64,000 nt of DNA from a bacterium (lineage in GTDB: Bacteria; Auribacterota; Auribacteria; Auribacterales; Auribacteraceae). The DNA lies in contig JAHDNF010000016.1 in NCBI GenBank assembly GCA_018435605.1, forward strand, positions 49,876-113,875. Direction: 5' to 3'. Shown piece after piece: positions 56,183 through 64,000 of this stretch. Under the pieces are notes generated by a model. The model made no database searches. It was not told the DNA's origin and worked only from the letters and a program-made list of their open reading frames with translations. Position numbers and translations under genes: made by a program. The stretch's first letter is position 1; each line of letters starts with the position of its first letter.

Positions 56183-56359
56183 AAAAAATCCGTTCTTTAT
56201 GTTTTATCTGAAAACTAACTGGAAATTATCAATATATATTATAGTTCGAATGCCTTTTTTAGGAACAAAAAAATCCGGACGAGCATATTTTGGTTACAAA
56301 AGGATTTCTTTATGACGCTGTTTTATTCTGACCGAGAAGCAATTATGTGAATTATAAAC

Positions 56360-56388
56360 TGGGAAAACGCTACAAAATAAAGTATAAT
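56360..56388 (+). promoter_or_regulatory. Possible promoter of the glucan-phosphorylase fusion gene
   Basis: TATAAT (56383-56388) is perfect; the -35 at 17 bases, TGGGAA (56360-56365), is weak. The start site would be near 56395, about 45 bases before the ATG. The gap between the divergent genes is 257 bases. Confidence 0.4.
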
Positions 56389-56439
56389 TATTATGTGCAA
56401 ATAATTAGATTATTTTTAGATACATGAGGAGATTTAATT

Positions 56440-59400
56440 ATGACCGTAACTAAAAGAAGGATTACCTCAGTAGTATCATGCGCCGCATTAGTAATGGCTT
56501 TTGCTGTAACTATCTTATCCGCGAGCGAGAAACGCAACCTTAGCACTTTTTACCTGCCTCCTGAATACGGTTCTGTTGGCGAGAGTTTCACAGGAGACGG
56601 CAATACCTTGGTTTTTCAGATCAAAGACCTTCATTCAAATTCTGATGTGCAATATAATATTGCGAAAATTATCGAGTATATTACCCGTAATTATGCCCCG
56701 CAACAGATATTTGTGGAAGGATACTGGGGGTTGTACGATGTTTCGCCACTTAGAAATCATCCTGCCGATGTTTCAACTAAAAGAACCTTGATAGAATATT
56801 TTTCAGAAAAAGGACAAATTACAGGTTCTGAGTATTTTGCTTTTGTAAATGAAACCTCGCCGGAATTGTACGGCATAGAAGATCGTAATGTATATAATGC
56901 TAACCGCGACGCACTGCAAAATGTGCTGACAGGCAACAAGCCGGTATTAAATTACGCGGCGATTTTGCGTCTTGCGCTTGATGCGCATATCGAAAATTCA
57001 TTTAACCCGAGATTGCGAGATTTTTATTCGTCTTATGCCGGTTGTTTTTGGAAAAAGAATCTTGATATAGGGTCGTTCAGCCATATCGTCACCGGGCACT
57101 TGAGTTACATTGATGCGAGCGATGACGAGCTTCGACATATAGATCGTTTACAGCGTATAGTGGCTCTTGAAAAAAAGATTCTTCCGCAGATACTGCAAAA
57201 TGATTTGCGCACATTTTTCTTTCGCGTAAAACAGGATTTCGCGGGGGAAGAAGATTTGGCTGGGTTAGCCGATATGTTCATGAAATATTTTGTTGGAAAT
57301 GTTTCCGGCAGTGATTTTTTTAAGAGATGCACGGCGTTTATAGATAAACACGGCATATCGTTATCCGATTATCCGCAAATGGCTCTGCAGATAGAGTTGC
57401 ACCGGTTGCAGGGGGAAATTCGAACAGGCGAGTTGCTGACGTCTCTGCACACGCTTTCATGGCGTATTATGGATGAACTGGCTATAGACTCATCGGAACG
57501 CGACCTTTGCAGATACTCCGAATATATAGAGATAATAAAGCAGTTAGTGTCGTTCAACCTCACCAATACTGAATGGGAGTGGCTGAATAAGACGCATACG
57601 GATATATCCCTTGCGTCTATTCACAAAACTCTCGGCACGGCGGGCGAGACCATAGTTCCTCCGCCTTCACTTGAAGTAGAAAACTGTGTTGAGCAGGCGG
57701 CGCAGTTTTACCGTCTATCGATACAGCGTGATGAGATATTGTACGAAACAGCAATGGGACGGGTAATGGATAATGGAATCACCTGTTGTATTAGCATTAC
57801 CGGTGGATTTCATACCGATTCCATATTAGAGTCTTATAAAAAGAACGGTATTTCTTATGTATCTATAACTCCTGCTACCGGTAAGCATCTGTCCACGGCG
57901 AATTACGCGGCTGTGATGACCGGTTACCAGCCGTATGTCGAACGATTGTTAGGTATAGAGAAATTTCAGAAAAACAATCTTGCCCCTGAACTGGTCGGCG
58001 TGAATTTGATTGTTTCGGCGTTGGATCAATTTGACGGACTGGCGGTAACCGAGCGGTTTGCACATACTGTGTACAAACATTTGAGCGTAATGAATGAATT
58101 ACCGTTTGAAGCTGGCGGCACCATTCTCGATCTTTTCAAGAGTTCAACCCCTTTATCTCCGCAGGTTGTCGATGAATTTTTGTCCGGTAAACTTACTGCG
58201 CGCGATACAGCTAAAATACTTGAGCTGGTTCTTATGTCGGGTGCGTCACCGTATTTTGATCCGAGGTATTTGCGCAAACTCAAAGATAATGAGCTTCTGG
58301 ATGTCAGTCACGAAGCTCTCGACGAATTCGAGAAAACTATTAAGGCTATAAAAAATATAGACAGAAAAAAACGCAAGGATTTTGTAAAGCAGATCAGAAA
58401 CCACATGGATGGGAAAAAAACGGTTGAACCGCAACCGATAGTCAGATCATACGACAAAGTTGATGATGTGGTGAATGCTCTTGACGGGCGCAGTGTAGTA
58501 TATTTTTCACCGGAAATGAAATTGCTAGGCGGCGTAAGGTCGATGTTCTGGGGCGGGCTTGGCGTATTGGCCGGAGAATATGTTGAAGGTCTTGCCGATA
58601 CAGATGTTCCTACTTACGGAGTAACGCTATTGTACCGCAAAGTCGTTCGCCAACATTTATCGGAGCAGGGTATACAGATTACTCAAGAGATTCCGGTAGA
58701 TTATCGACACCTGCCGATCTTCGATACCGGCGTCGTTGTGAATGTCAATGCGCTCGGTGTGCCGGTAAGAGCGCGCGTGTGGGAAATAGCGGCCGGCGAC
58801 GCCCGAATATTTGCGCTTGAAGATTTAACATCGGATTTGACCCATATGCTGTACGGTGGAGCTAATGAAACGCCACAGCTCCGCGCTCAGCAGGATCAGC
58901 TCTTAGGTCGAGGCGGTGTGGAGGCTTTGCAACAACTACTTGACAAAAAGATAATAGATCATGCGCCTGCCATATTGCACATGAACGAAGCCAACTGTAT
59001 TTTTGTGGCAGATGAAGTTATTCAACGACAAATGTTTGCCGATGACCTTGATCCTAACGGGTACTGGAAAAACGTCGGATTGGCGTTTACGACACATACT
59101 CCGGTTCCGGCCGGACTGCCGAAAGTTGCCAGCCAGAATTTTTCCACGGATAACATGATGCATCTAGGCTGGTTGTTAGGACTTGACGCTGTTACTCTTA
59201 TGCGAATTTACGCGCAGTACGCATTCGGTACGTCATGGAACTCTCTCACACAGGAGCAGAGAGAACAGCTTTTGGATTTGATGAACAAAGACGTGGATAC
59301 CATGATTAAGGAATTCAATGGTTTTGTCCAGTCGTCGAACATAATTTTAAATTTAACTGAAGCCGCGGCTACTCTGGCGGATATAACATCGTCAGTAAGT

Positions 59401-61374
59401 TTGCGTCACGAGAAGGTTACGAACACTGAAATTATAAATGTCAGCAAATCGCCGTCGCGCCATAACCCGAACGAAACCGTGCAGTCAATAGGTATCACCA
59501 ACGGTGTCAATTTACATGATTGGCAACCTATAGAGTTTCAGAGCATCAATCCTGACGAAATACCGGACGAAACGCTTGTTGCAGTAAAACGTCGTGAGAA
59601 AGAAGAATTTATCGATATGGTCAATACTCGCGCCGGCTCTAATATATCTGCTGATCATCTGACAATATCCGTTATGCGTCGGACTAATACCTACAAACGT
59701 ACCGACTTGATTTTGCAGGACATCGATTCTCTGGCCGAACAGTTGAAAAGCGAGTATGGCGATCAGGAAATCAACATTGTGTTTTCCGGTATATCTCATC
59801 CGAAAGATGAACCGGGCAAGGCGATGTTCAAGACTATTCAGGACGCAGTCCAACGCAAACATCCGACTATCCATGTAGTATTTGTTGAACAGTACGATAT
59901 TTCCGTAGCGAAATACGGCGTGCGCGGGTCGGATATATGGTTGATGATGCCTGTAGAAAAAATGGAGGCGTCGTCGACAAGCCATCAGAAAGCCCTTGGC
60001 GCAGGTACAATGATAATCAGCAGTTTTGACGGTGCAATGATAGAAGAAGTCGTAGACATTGATGTCGATCCGGCAAATTCTAACGGAGCGTTTATAACTC
60101 CTCTCATATTGAACAGAACAATACCTGCGTTGGCTGTTCAGTTTATAGAAGGTAGCGAATTGTATCCTGGTTCAGGATTTTACAGCAGGCCTACAGTGTC
60201 TATAGGCAGTGGCGCGCCGTATACGCCGGTTGCACTTATTGCGCGGGAAAATTATTATATTGTTATTGATGAAATAATATCCGATATTTCACCCCAAAAC
60301 TTAATGGCGTTGCATAACGAAAATCCTATACATCTGCGTGAATCGGATTTCAATATTGCGATCGCGCTCAACGGAGATGGAACTATTTCACAGGACGGCA
60401 TAAATCAACTGCTCTACAAAAGTCTTGATCCGTTTACCACAAACGAGTTGATGATGTTGTACAATGAAAACCGTGCTCCATGGTATAATTTGCTGTATCA
60501 GAAAGTTAAATCGATCGCGAATATGTATTACGGCGCCCAAAGAGGCGATTTCACAGCGCAACAGCAATACGTGGAAATGTTGCGAAATTCGGTGCGGCGC
60601 AGTTACGAGGTCGATATACGGCGTATGGCGCTGGAATATATTCAGTTCATGTATTCCCGTATTTTGAACGAAAGCGAAAAACGCGCTCAAACCGGCACTA
60701 CGTTGCTTGAAGAAATTATCCCTGAAGATTTTCTGCTCGAAAAAGTGAAAACACGCCGGGCTGAAATTTTGAAGGCGAAAAAAGATGAGTTCGATTACAA
60801 CCTCGGCCAGCGCATGGCATGGGGGTATATGGCTCAAAACAATGTCGGTTCGAGGGTTGAATCTATTTCGACATCTGCCGTGCAGACAGATGACACTCAT
60901 ATCGCAAACACACCTTTGACTGTCAGCGTCGATATTGCGTTCGGGCTTGTAGTTCAACCCGATGATTTCGACGTGGAATTATATTATTCCGTAGCCGGCA
61001 GTCAGCAAGAGATGATACCAATGCAACAAACCAAGCTAATCGACCCGACCGAAAAACAGTACCGCTTCAGCGCAACATTTATTCCTGAAGAATCGGGTTA
61101 TTATCAGTTGTACGTGGCCTTGCGCCCTAAAAATCCGTATCTCCTGAATTTCTTGAATTATGCCCGTGAGAATAAAGGCAAGCAGATTTCAGCTCCTTCA
61201 CGCCAGCAACAGTTTGATGCTGTAAATGATCTGATGGATAAAGCCGTTGACCTTGCCTTTATGAAGTGGTCTAATCCCTCTGCGGTAACGGTTATAGAGC
61301 CTGTTGTAGCTAGACCGTCGATTGCCGGTTTGGAACAGGCTGTAAAGCGTGAACTGGTGGATTCTAGTTTGTAA
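56440..61374 (+). CDS. Secreted fusion of a ChaN/TIKI-like domain and an alpha-glucan phosphorylase (GT35)
   Basis: This 1644-residue protein has an N-terminal signal sequence (about 10-33, VVSCAALVMAFAVTILSASE). A ChaN/TIKI-like domain (about 55-480) shows FQIKDLHSNSDVQYNIAKII, IFVEGYWGLY, TGSEYFAF, LYGIEDRNVYNAN and ITGGFHTDSI, closely matching the 2166-residue protein. A linker precedes an archaeal/Thermotoga-type alpha-glucan phosphorylase region (about 685-1320): FSPEMKLLGG, WGGLGVLAGE, LHMNEANC, FTTHTPVPAGLP, TYKR (Y1085-K1086-R1087, phosphate site), GITNGVNLHDW and EASSTSHQKALGAG, whose K1184 aligns with the PLP lysine. A C-terminal strand-rich domain is part of the same phosphorylase type. 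GK-HP became GISHP near the phosphate loop. A phosphorylase outside the cytoplasm is unusual, as it needs phosphate and PLP there. Confidence 0.82.
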   Translation: MTVTKRRITSVVSCAALVMAFAVTILSASEKRNLSTFYLPPEYGSVGESFTGDGNTLVFQIKDLHSNSDVQYNIAKIIEYITRNYAPQQIFVEGYWGLYDVSPLRNHPADVSTKRTLIEYFSEKGQITGSEYFAFVNETSPELYGIEDRNVYNANRDALQNVLTGNKPVLNYAAILRLALDAHIENSFNPRLRDFYSSYAGCFWKKNLDIGSFSHIVTGHLSYIDASDDELRHIDRLQRIVALEKKILPQILQNDLRTFFFRVKQDFAGEEDLAGLADMFMKYFVGNVSGSDFFKRCTAFIDKHGISLSDYPQMALQIELHRLQGEIRTGELLTSLHTLSWRIMDELAIDSSERDLCRYSEYIEIIKQLVSFNLTNTEWEWLNKTHTDISLASIHKTLGTAGETIVPPPSLEVENCVEQAAQFYRLSIQRDEILYETAMGRVMDNGITCCISITGGFHTDSILESYKKNGISYVSITPATGKHLSTANYAAVMTGYQPYVERLLGIEKFQKNNLAPELVGVNLIVSALDQFDGLAVTERFAHTVYKHLSVMNELPFEAGGTILDLFKSSTPLSPQVVDEFLSGKLTARDTAKILELVLMSGASPYFDPRYLRKLKDNELLDVSHEALDEFEKTIKAIKNIDRKKRKDFVKQIRNHMDGKKTVEPQPIVRSYDKVDDVVNALDGRSVVYFSPEMKLLGGVRSMFWGGLGVLAGEYVEGLADTDVPTYGVTLLYRKVVRQHLSEQGIQITQEIPVDYRHLPIFDTGVVVNVNALGVPVRARVWEIAAGDARIFALEDLTSDLTHMLYGGANETPQLRAQQDQLLGRGGVEALQQLLDKKIIDHAPAILHMNEANCIFVADEVIQRQMFADDLDPNGYWKNVGLAFTTHTPVPAGLPKVASQNFSTDNMMHLGWLLGLDAVTLMRIYAQYAFGTSWNSLTQEQREQLLDLMNKDVDTMIKEFNGFVQSSNIILNLTEAAATLADITSSVSLRHEKVTNTEIINVSKSPSRHNPNETVQSIGITNGVNLHDWQPIEFQSINPDEIPDETLVAVKRREKEEFIDMVNTRAGSNISADHLTISVMRRTNTYKRTDLILQDIDSLAEQLKSEYGDQEINIVFSGISHPKDEPGKAMFKTIQDAVQRKHPTIHVVFVEQYDISVAKYGVRGSDIWLMMPVEKMEASSTSHQKALGAGTMIISSFDGAMIEEVVDIDVDPANSNGAFITPLILNRTIPALAVQFIEGSELYPGSGFYSRPTVSIGSGAPYTPVALIARENYYIVIDEIISDISPQNLMALHNENPIHLRESDFNIAIALNGDGTISQDGINQLLYKSLDPFTTNELMMLYNENRAPWYNLLYQKVKSIANMYYGAQRGDFTAQQQYVEMLRNSVRRSYEVDIRRMALEYIQFMYSRILNESEKRAQTGTTLLEEIIPEDFLLEKVKTRRAEILKAKKDEFDYNLGQRMAWGYMAQNNVGSRVESISTSAVQTDDTHIANTPLTVSVDIAFGLVVQPDDFDVELYYSVAGSQQEMIPMQQTKLIDPTEKQYRFSATFIPEESGYYQLYVALRPKNPYLLNFLNYARENKGKQISAPSRQQQFDAVNDLMDKAVDLAFMKWSNPSAVTVIEPVVARPSIAGLEQAVKRELVDSSL

Positions 61375-61606
61375 CACGATTGTTGTATAACGCGCATCAG
61401 GTCAAATCAACATATCCTATTACCGGACTTCCATGACTTTGTTGCTCCGGATAGTCTTATTTATTTCAGACATTGTTTACTTATGACACAAAAAACTTCA
61501 AAAACTGTGCCATAATGATACTTAATGTCCTCCGTCATGATTTTGTATAAAAATATAACTATCTTTGTGGCAATAAAATACTTCTTTTGAAAAATTCTGG
61601 TATTTT

Positions 61607-61615
61607 GAGTGCTAA
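61607..61615 (+). promoter_or_regulatory. CIRCE-like half-site upstream of hsp20
   Basis: GAGTGCTAA equals the right half of the CIRCE operator bound by HrcA (TTAGCACTC-N9-GAGTGCTAA). At the required 9-base distance the left half reads GAAAAATTC and matches only 4 of 9. The site lies 50 bases before the hsp20 ATG. A degenerate HrcA site is possible; chance is not excluded. Confidence 0.35.
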
Positions 61616-61665
61616 ATCATTAGGTGTGTAAAGCCCAAACCGGAATAATGAAAGGAGGATGTATT

Positions 61666-62118
61666 ATGGAACTGGTAAGAAGACCGAAAGAAAAAGGATT
61701 ATGGAGCGATCTTTTTGAAATCAGGGACCATTTCAACCGATTGTTTGACACACCGCTTTTGAATACCGATTCGGCGCGCGAAGGATTCTTTGCTCCGGAA
61801 GTTGACATTACCGGCAATGACGACGAGATAACTATCAAAGCCGATTTGCCGGGAATCGATGCGAAGAATGTTAAAATCGATGTTCGTGATAATGTCTTGA
61901 CCATCACAGGAGAACGTAAGGAAGAAAACGAGAAGAAGGAGAAAAACTACTATAGAAGCGAACGGTTTTTCGGTACATTTCAGAGATCGTTTGCGTTACC
62001 GGACGGTTTGGATCAGGAGAAAGTCAAAGCATCGTACAAAAACGGTGTTTTGACTGTGGCGATTCCGAAATCGGAAAAAGTCAAACCGAAACAGATCAGC
62101 ATTGAAGTAGAAGAATAA
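61666..62118 (+). CDS. Small heat-shock protein, Hsp20/alpha-crystallin family
   Basis: This 150-residue chaperone binds unfolded proteins without ATP. It has the N-terminal arm LWSDLFEIRDHFNRLFD and the alpha-crystallin domain (about 44-138) with PEVDITGNDDEITIKADLPG, VLTITGERKEENEKKEK, the hallmark FFGTFQRSFALP and VKASYKNGVLTVAIPK, followed by the IxI-like tail QISIEV. ATG 61666 is chosen by AAAGGAGG upstream. It has its own terminator and a CIRCE half-site upstream, so it is a single-gene stress unit. Confidence 0.96.
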   Translation: MELVRRPKEKGLWSDLFEIRDHFNRLFDTPLLNTDSAREGFFAPEVDITGNDDEITIKADLPGIDAKNVKIDVRDNVLTITGERKEENEKKEKNYYRSERFFGTFQRSFALPDGLDQEKVKASYKNGVLTVAIPKSEKVKPKQISIEVEE

Positions 62119-62125
62119 CAATCGT

Positions 62126-62171
62126 AAACGTCGGCGGGGAGAAAAATAAGACTTCCCGTCGACGTTTTTCC
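62126..62171 (+). terminator. Rho-independent terminator after hsp20
   Basis: AAACGTCGGCGGGGA (62126-62140) pairs with TCCCGTCGACGTTT (from 62154) with one mismatch or bulge; a GTTTTTCC tail follows. The hairpin begins 8 bases after the hsp20 stop. Confidence 0.85.
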
Positions 62172-62249
62172 TTGCATCGTAGTTTGGTTAATATTGATAG
62201 ATATTCGAAGAATTTCCACAAGAATGCAAATCGTAGCCGTTCTTATTAA

Positions 62250-63200
62250 TCAGACATGATTTCTTAGCATCAATTCAATCGGATGAGGATTCAGATAATA
62301 CTGTCGTTTTAAATAGCCCTTATCATATTTGCATACATAATGTTGCAATAATACTACAGGGACTATTAACGGAATGTATCCTTTGTGATAATCTCCTATA
62401 ACCTCAAGAGCTTCTTGTTTTTCGTCTGCCGATAAATCTTTTTTAAAATATCCGAGAATATGTTGCAGAACGTTCGTATTCTTTTTAACTGAAGTATTCA
62501 GTTTGAGTCCTGAAAGTAGTTTTTCCATATATTCTCTAAATAAATTATCCTGATCAATTTTTTTTGCGCTTGCAACAATTTTACCCAATGCGCTCAATGT
62601 TTTAGAGCAGTGTGACATAATAAGGAGCTTGTGATCTGAATGGAATTCGATCAAACCGTTTACGGTTTTATTTTTCTTAAGCATATCCTGCCATCGTTTA
62701 AAAACAAATAATCTCTCAATAAATTTCTCACGCAATCCCGGATCATGCAGTCTGCCTTCATCCTCGACAGGCATATAAGGAAAAGTTTCCATAAATATCC
62801 GTGCGAACATTCCTATACCTTTTTTCTCCGCATAACCTTTTTCATTATAAACTTTGACAGATCTCATACCTGAACTTGGCGAGTCCGTTTTAAATACAAA
62901 ACCGCAAAGTTCTTGTTCTGCCAGTTCTCTAACCCGTTTCTGAGCCCATGAAACCATCCTTTGTGTATGATCAATACCGGTTTTTTGTGTTAGTAGTCGA
63001 GGGCTATTGACATCACCAACCAGCCGCATCGCTTCTCTAGGTGTCGATAGACCGCATTCCACCTCAGGACAAACCGGAACCCATTCAACGAACTGACCGA
63101 GTGTATCACGTAAAAAACGATCAAGTTTATGGCCGCCATCATAGCGTACATTTTCGCCTAAAAGACATTTGCTGATACCGACCTTGACTTTTTCCAACAT
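62250..63200 (-). CDS. DUF523-DUF1722 (YbgA-type) fusion protein
   Basis: This 316-residue protein has an N-terminal DUF523 domain (about 5-150; ISKCLLGENVRYDGGHK, PVCPEVECGLSTPREAMRL, FVFKTDSPSSGMRSVKVYN). Its Cys residues match those holding a [4Fe-4S] cluster in the thiouracil desulfidase TudS, a member of this family. The C-terminal DUF1722 (about 190-310; GLIEFHSDHKLLIMSHCSKT, LQHILGYFKKDLSADEKQEA, YIPLIVPVVLLQHY) has no established activity. The same fusion is common in other bacteria. Removal of sulfur from modified bases is a reasonable guess for the first domain. RBS AGAAGG. Confidence 0.92.
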   Translation of the reverse strand: MLEKVKVGISKCLLGENVRYDGGHKLDRFLRDTLGQFVEWVPVCPEVECGLSTPREAMRLVGDVNSPRLLTQKTGIDHTQRMVSWAQKRVRELAEQELCGFVFKTDSPSSGMRSVKVYNEKGYAEKKGIGMFARIFMETFPYMPVEDEGRLHDPGLREKFIERLFVFKRWQDMLKKNKTVNGLIEFHSDHKLLIMSHCSKTLSALGKIVASAKKIDQDNLFREYMEKLLSGLKLNTSVKKNTNVLQHILGYFKKDLSADEKQEALEVIGDYHKGYIPLIVPVVLLQHYVCKYDKGYLKRQYYLNPHPIELMLRNHV

Positions 63201-63550
63201 AGACTATCTGCCTTCTGCTAAAGCCTATCTGACAAATTACCCTATAGCTATTATCTCTTTGCGAGCAAAGAACTGTTTTATGTGATGGTCATAATGACTA
63301 AGTTTAAGAGATATAACGCAATAATTTCACCGGTAAAAAAAACAAAAGTGAAACGACAAATTATAATAGCATTGAGCGCTGAGCTGGGCAATATTTTTTC
63401 AAAAAAACTAAATTTTTTTGATTTCTTAGCATTTATCAGTTATAATATATATGGATACTGAAAATTATTTTCAAATCGTAATTTTTTTGACAGTGAATCG
63501 ATTTTAATTTTATACCTATTCAATCTTTAAAATAAAAAAAGGGGGGGCGG
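63201..63550. other. AT-rich intergenic region between divergent genes
   Basis: The 350-base gap contains the promoter at 63418-63446 described separately. Just before the ATG at 63551 lies a homopolymer stretch (A7 then G7) that forms a purine-rich ribosome-binding region. I see no RNA gene or repeat here. Confidence 0.6.
63418..63446 (+). promoter_or_regulatory. Promoter for the secreted protein gene at the right edge
   Basis: TTGATT (63418-63423) and TATAAT (63441-63446) are 17 bases apart. The predicted 5' leader of about 98 bases is close in length to that of the PKD-protein gene at 51.67 kb. Confidence 0.6.
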
Positions 63551-64000
63551 ATGAAACGCTTAATGATAACTACATTATGCGGATTGTCGGTTTTATTTTT
63601 TCGTTTACAGCCTGCCGTGGCCATAAGCGTTAATCTCATTCTTTACAATTCCTACGAGTTGATCGAACTTCACAGCAATACTCCACTGCAAGGTTCGTCT
63701 ACCAGCGGATATCTGGTAGAGATATTATGGGCTGGAGTTGACGGAATCATCAATCCGTTGATAACCCCCGATTTCATTCCGGGCGGCGACGACGAACTAT
63801 TGAGAAATGTCGACGGAATGGCTATCGGTATAACCCATGTGGGAGCCGGTATGCCTAATTTCATGGCAGATGGTTATGTAGAGATTTTTCTTCCTGCGGT
63901 AGATTATGATTACTATGCTTCACAGGGTAGTACTAAGCTGTATGTCCGGTTTTATAACGTATATGATCCGCAAATTACCCGACAGCAGGGAGGAGAAGTA
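63551..64000 (+). CDS. Secreted protein, truncated by the right window edge
   Basis: The first 150 codons are seen, and the frame is open at the edge. A signal peptide (MKRLMITTLCGLSVLFFRLQ, cleavage near PAVA-ISV) starts it. The following part, with SGYLVEILWAGVDGIINPL, GMAIGITHVGAG and KLYVRFYN, resembles residues 20-160 of the PKD-domain protein at 51671 in order and spacing (G-x-V-x-I, DG-I-x-P, IG-x3-G, Y-x-R-x-F/Y-N). The two likely share an extracellular domain family. The ATG is preceded by a long A/G-rich run. C-terminal parts are not visible. Confidence 0.8.
   Translation, partial: MKRLMITTLCGLSVLFFRLQPAVAISVNLILYNSYELIELHSNTPLQGSSTSGYLVEILWAGVDGIINPLITPDFIPGGDDELLRNVDGMAIGITHVGAGMPNFMADGYVEIFLPAVDYDYYASQGSTKLYVRFYNVYDPQITRQQGGEV

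Overview
The window comes from a Gram-negative-type, probably anaerobic bacterium, and most likely from the PVC side of the tree; Omnitrophota (former OP3) is my best guess. The evidence is: LolA-like DUF1571 periplasmic proteins; a heptosyltransferase-like GT9; a PEP-CTERM envelope protein; a class I hydroxylamine reductase (Hcp) with its ferredoxin; an SPL-type radical SAM protein; and two giant secreted proteins that share a ChaN/TIKI-like N-terminal domain. The taxonomic call is inference from gene style, as there is no rRNA in the window. About 90% is coding. I found no rRNA, tRNA, CRISPR array, intact transposon or phage.

Region 1 (1-11.0 kb, + strand) is a compact operon-like run: a 5'-truncated FabZ-like dehydratase, a ketosynthase whose active-site Cys is Ser and whose second catalytic His is Phe (chain-length-factor-like), an intact FabF-type ketosynthase, a membrane-anchored alpha/beta hydrolase, a GH3-family acyl-amido synthetase, a SAM methyltransferase, three DUF1571 (LolA-like) domains in two proteins, an enolase-superfamily dipeptide epimerase/N-acylamino-acid racemase-like enzyme, and a second hydrolase. 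Together they read as a route that builds a fatty-acyl or polyketide chain, joins it to an amino acid, modifies it and carries it to the outer membrane. I regard this as the best candidate for an undescribed system here.

Region 2 (11.0-19.6 kb, - strand) has a sirtuin, a methyltransferase, a GT-C membrane glycosyltransferase, glmS, and a FecR-domain protein followed by a CHASE2-adenylate/guanylate cyclase. Back-to-back promoters at 19.66-19.73 kb separate it from region 3 (19.8-29.7 kb, + strand): two TPR proteins, a TPR-LysM-L,D-transpeptidase, accA, a GT9, YggT, a small membrane protein, a lipoprotein, a nucleoside-phosphorylase-fold protein, an anti-sigma-type ATPase and an SPL radical SAM protein, mostly overlapping or tightly spaced.

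Region 4 (29.7-44.2 kb) has an iron alcohol dehydrogenase, a transglutaminase-like protein, a 59-residue 4-oxalocrotonate tautomerase, YjbQ, the 2166-residue secreted multidomain protein, sfsA, and a nitrosative-stress module (TetR regulator with a near-perfect palindromic operator, ferredoxin, Hcp). Region 5 (44.2-64 kb) is looser and envelope- and glucan-oriented: a PEP-CTERM protein next to the orphan tail of another one between direct repeats, malQ, a pyruvate phosphate dikinase-like protein with a P-loop-less N-terminus, a CNNM/CBS protein, a PKD-domain protein, a secreted helical-barrel protein, a hydrolase, a 1644-residue secreted ChaN-like/alpha-glucan phosphorylase fusion, Hsp20, a DUF523-DUF1722 protein, and the start of a further secreted protein cut by the window edge.
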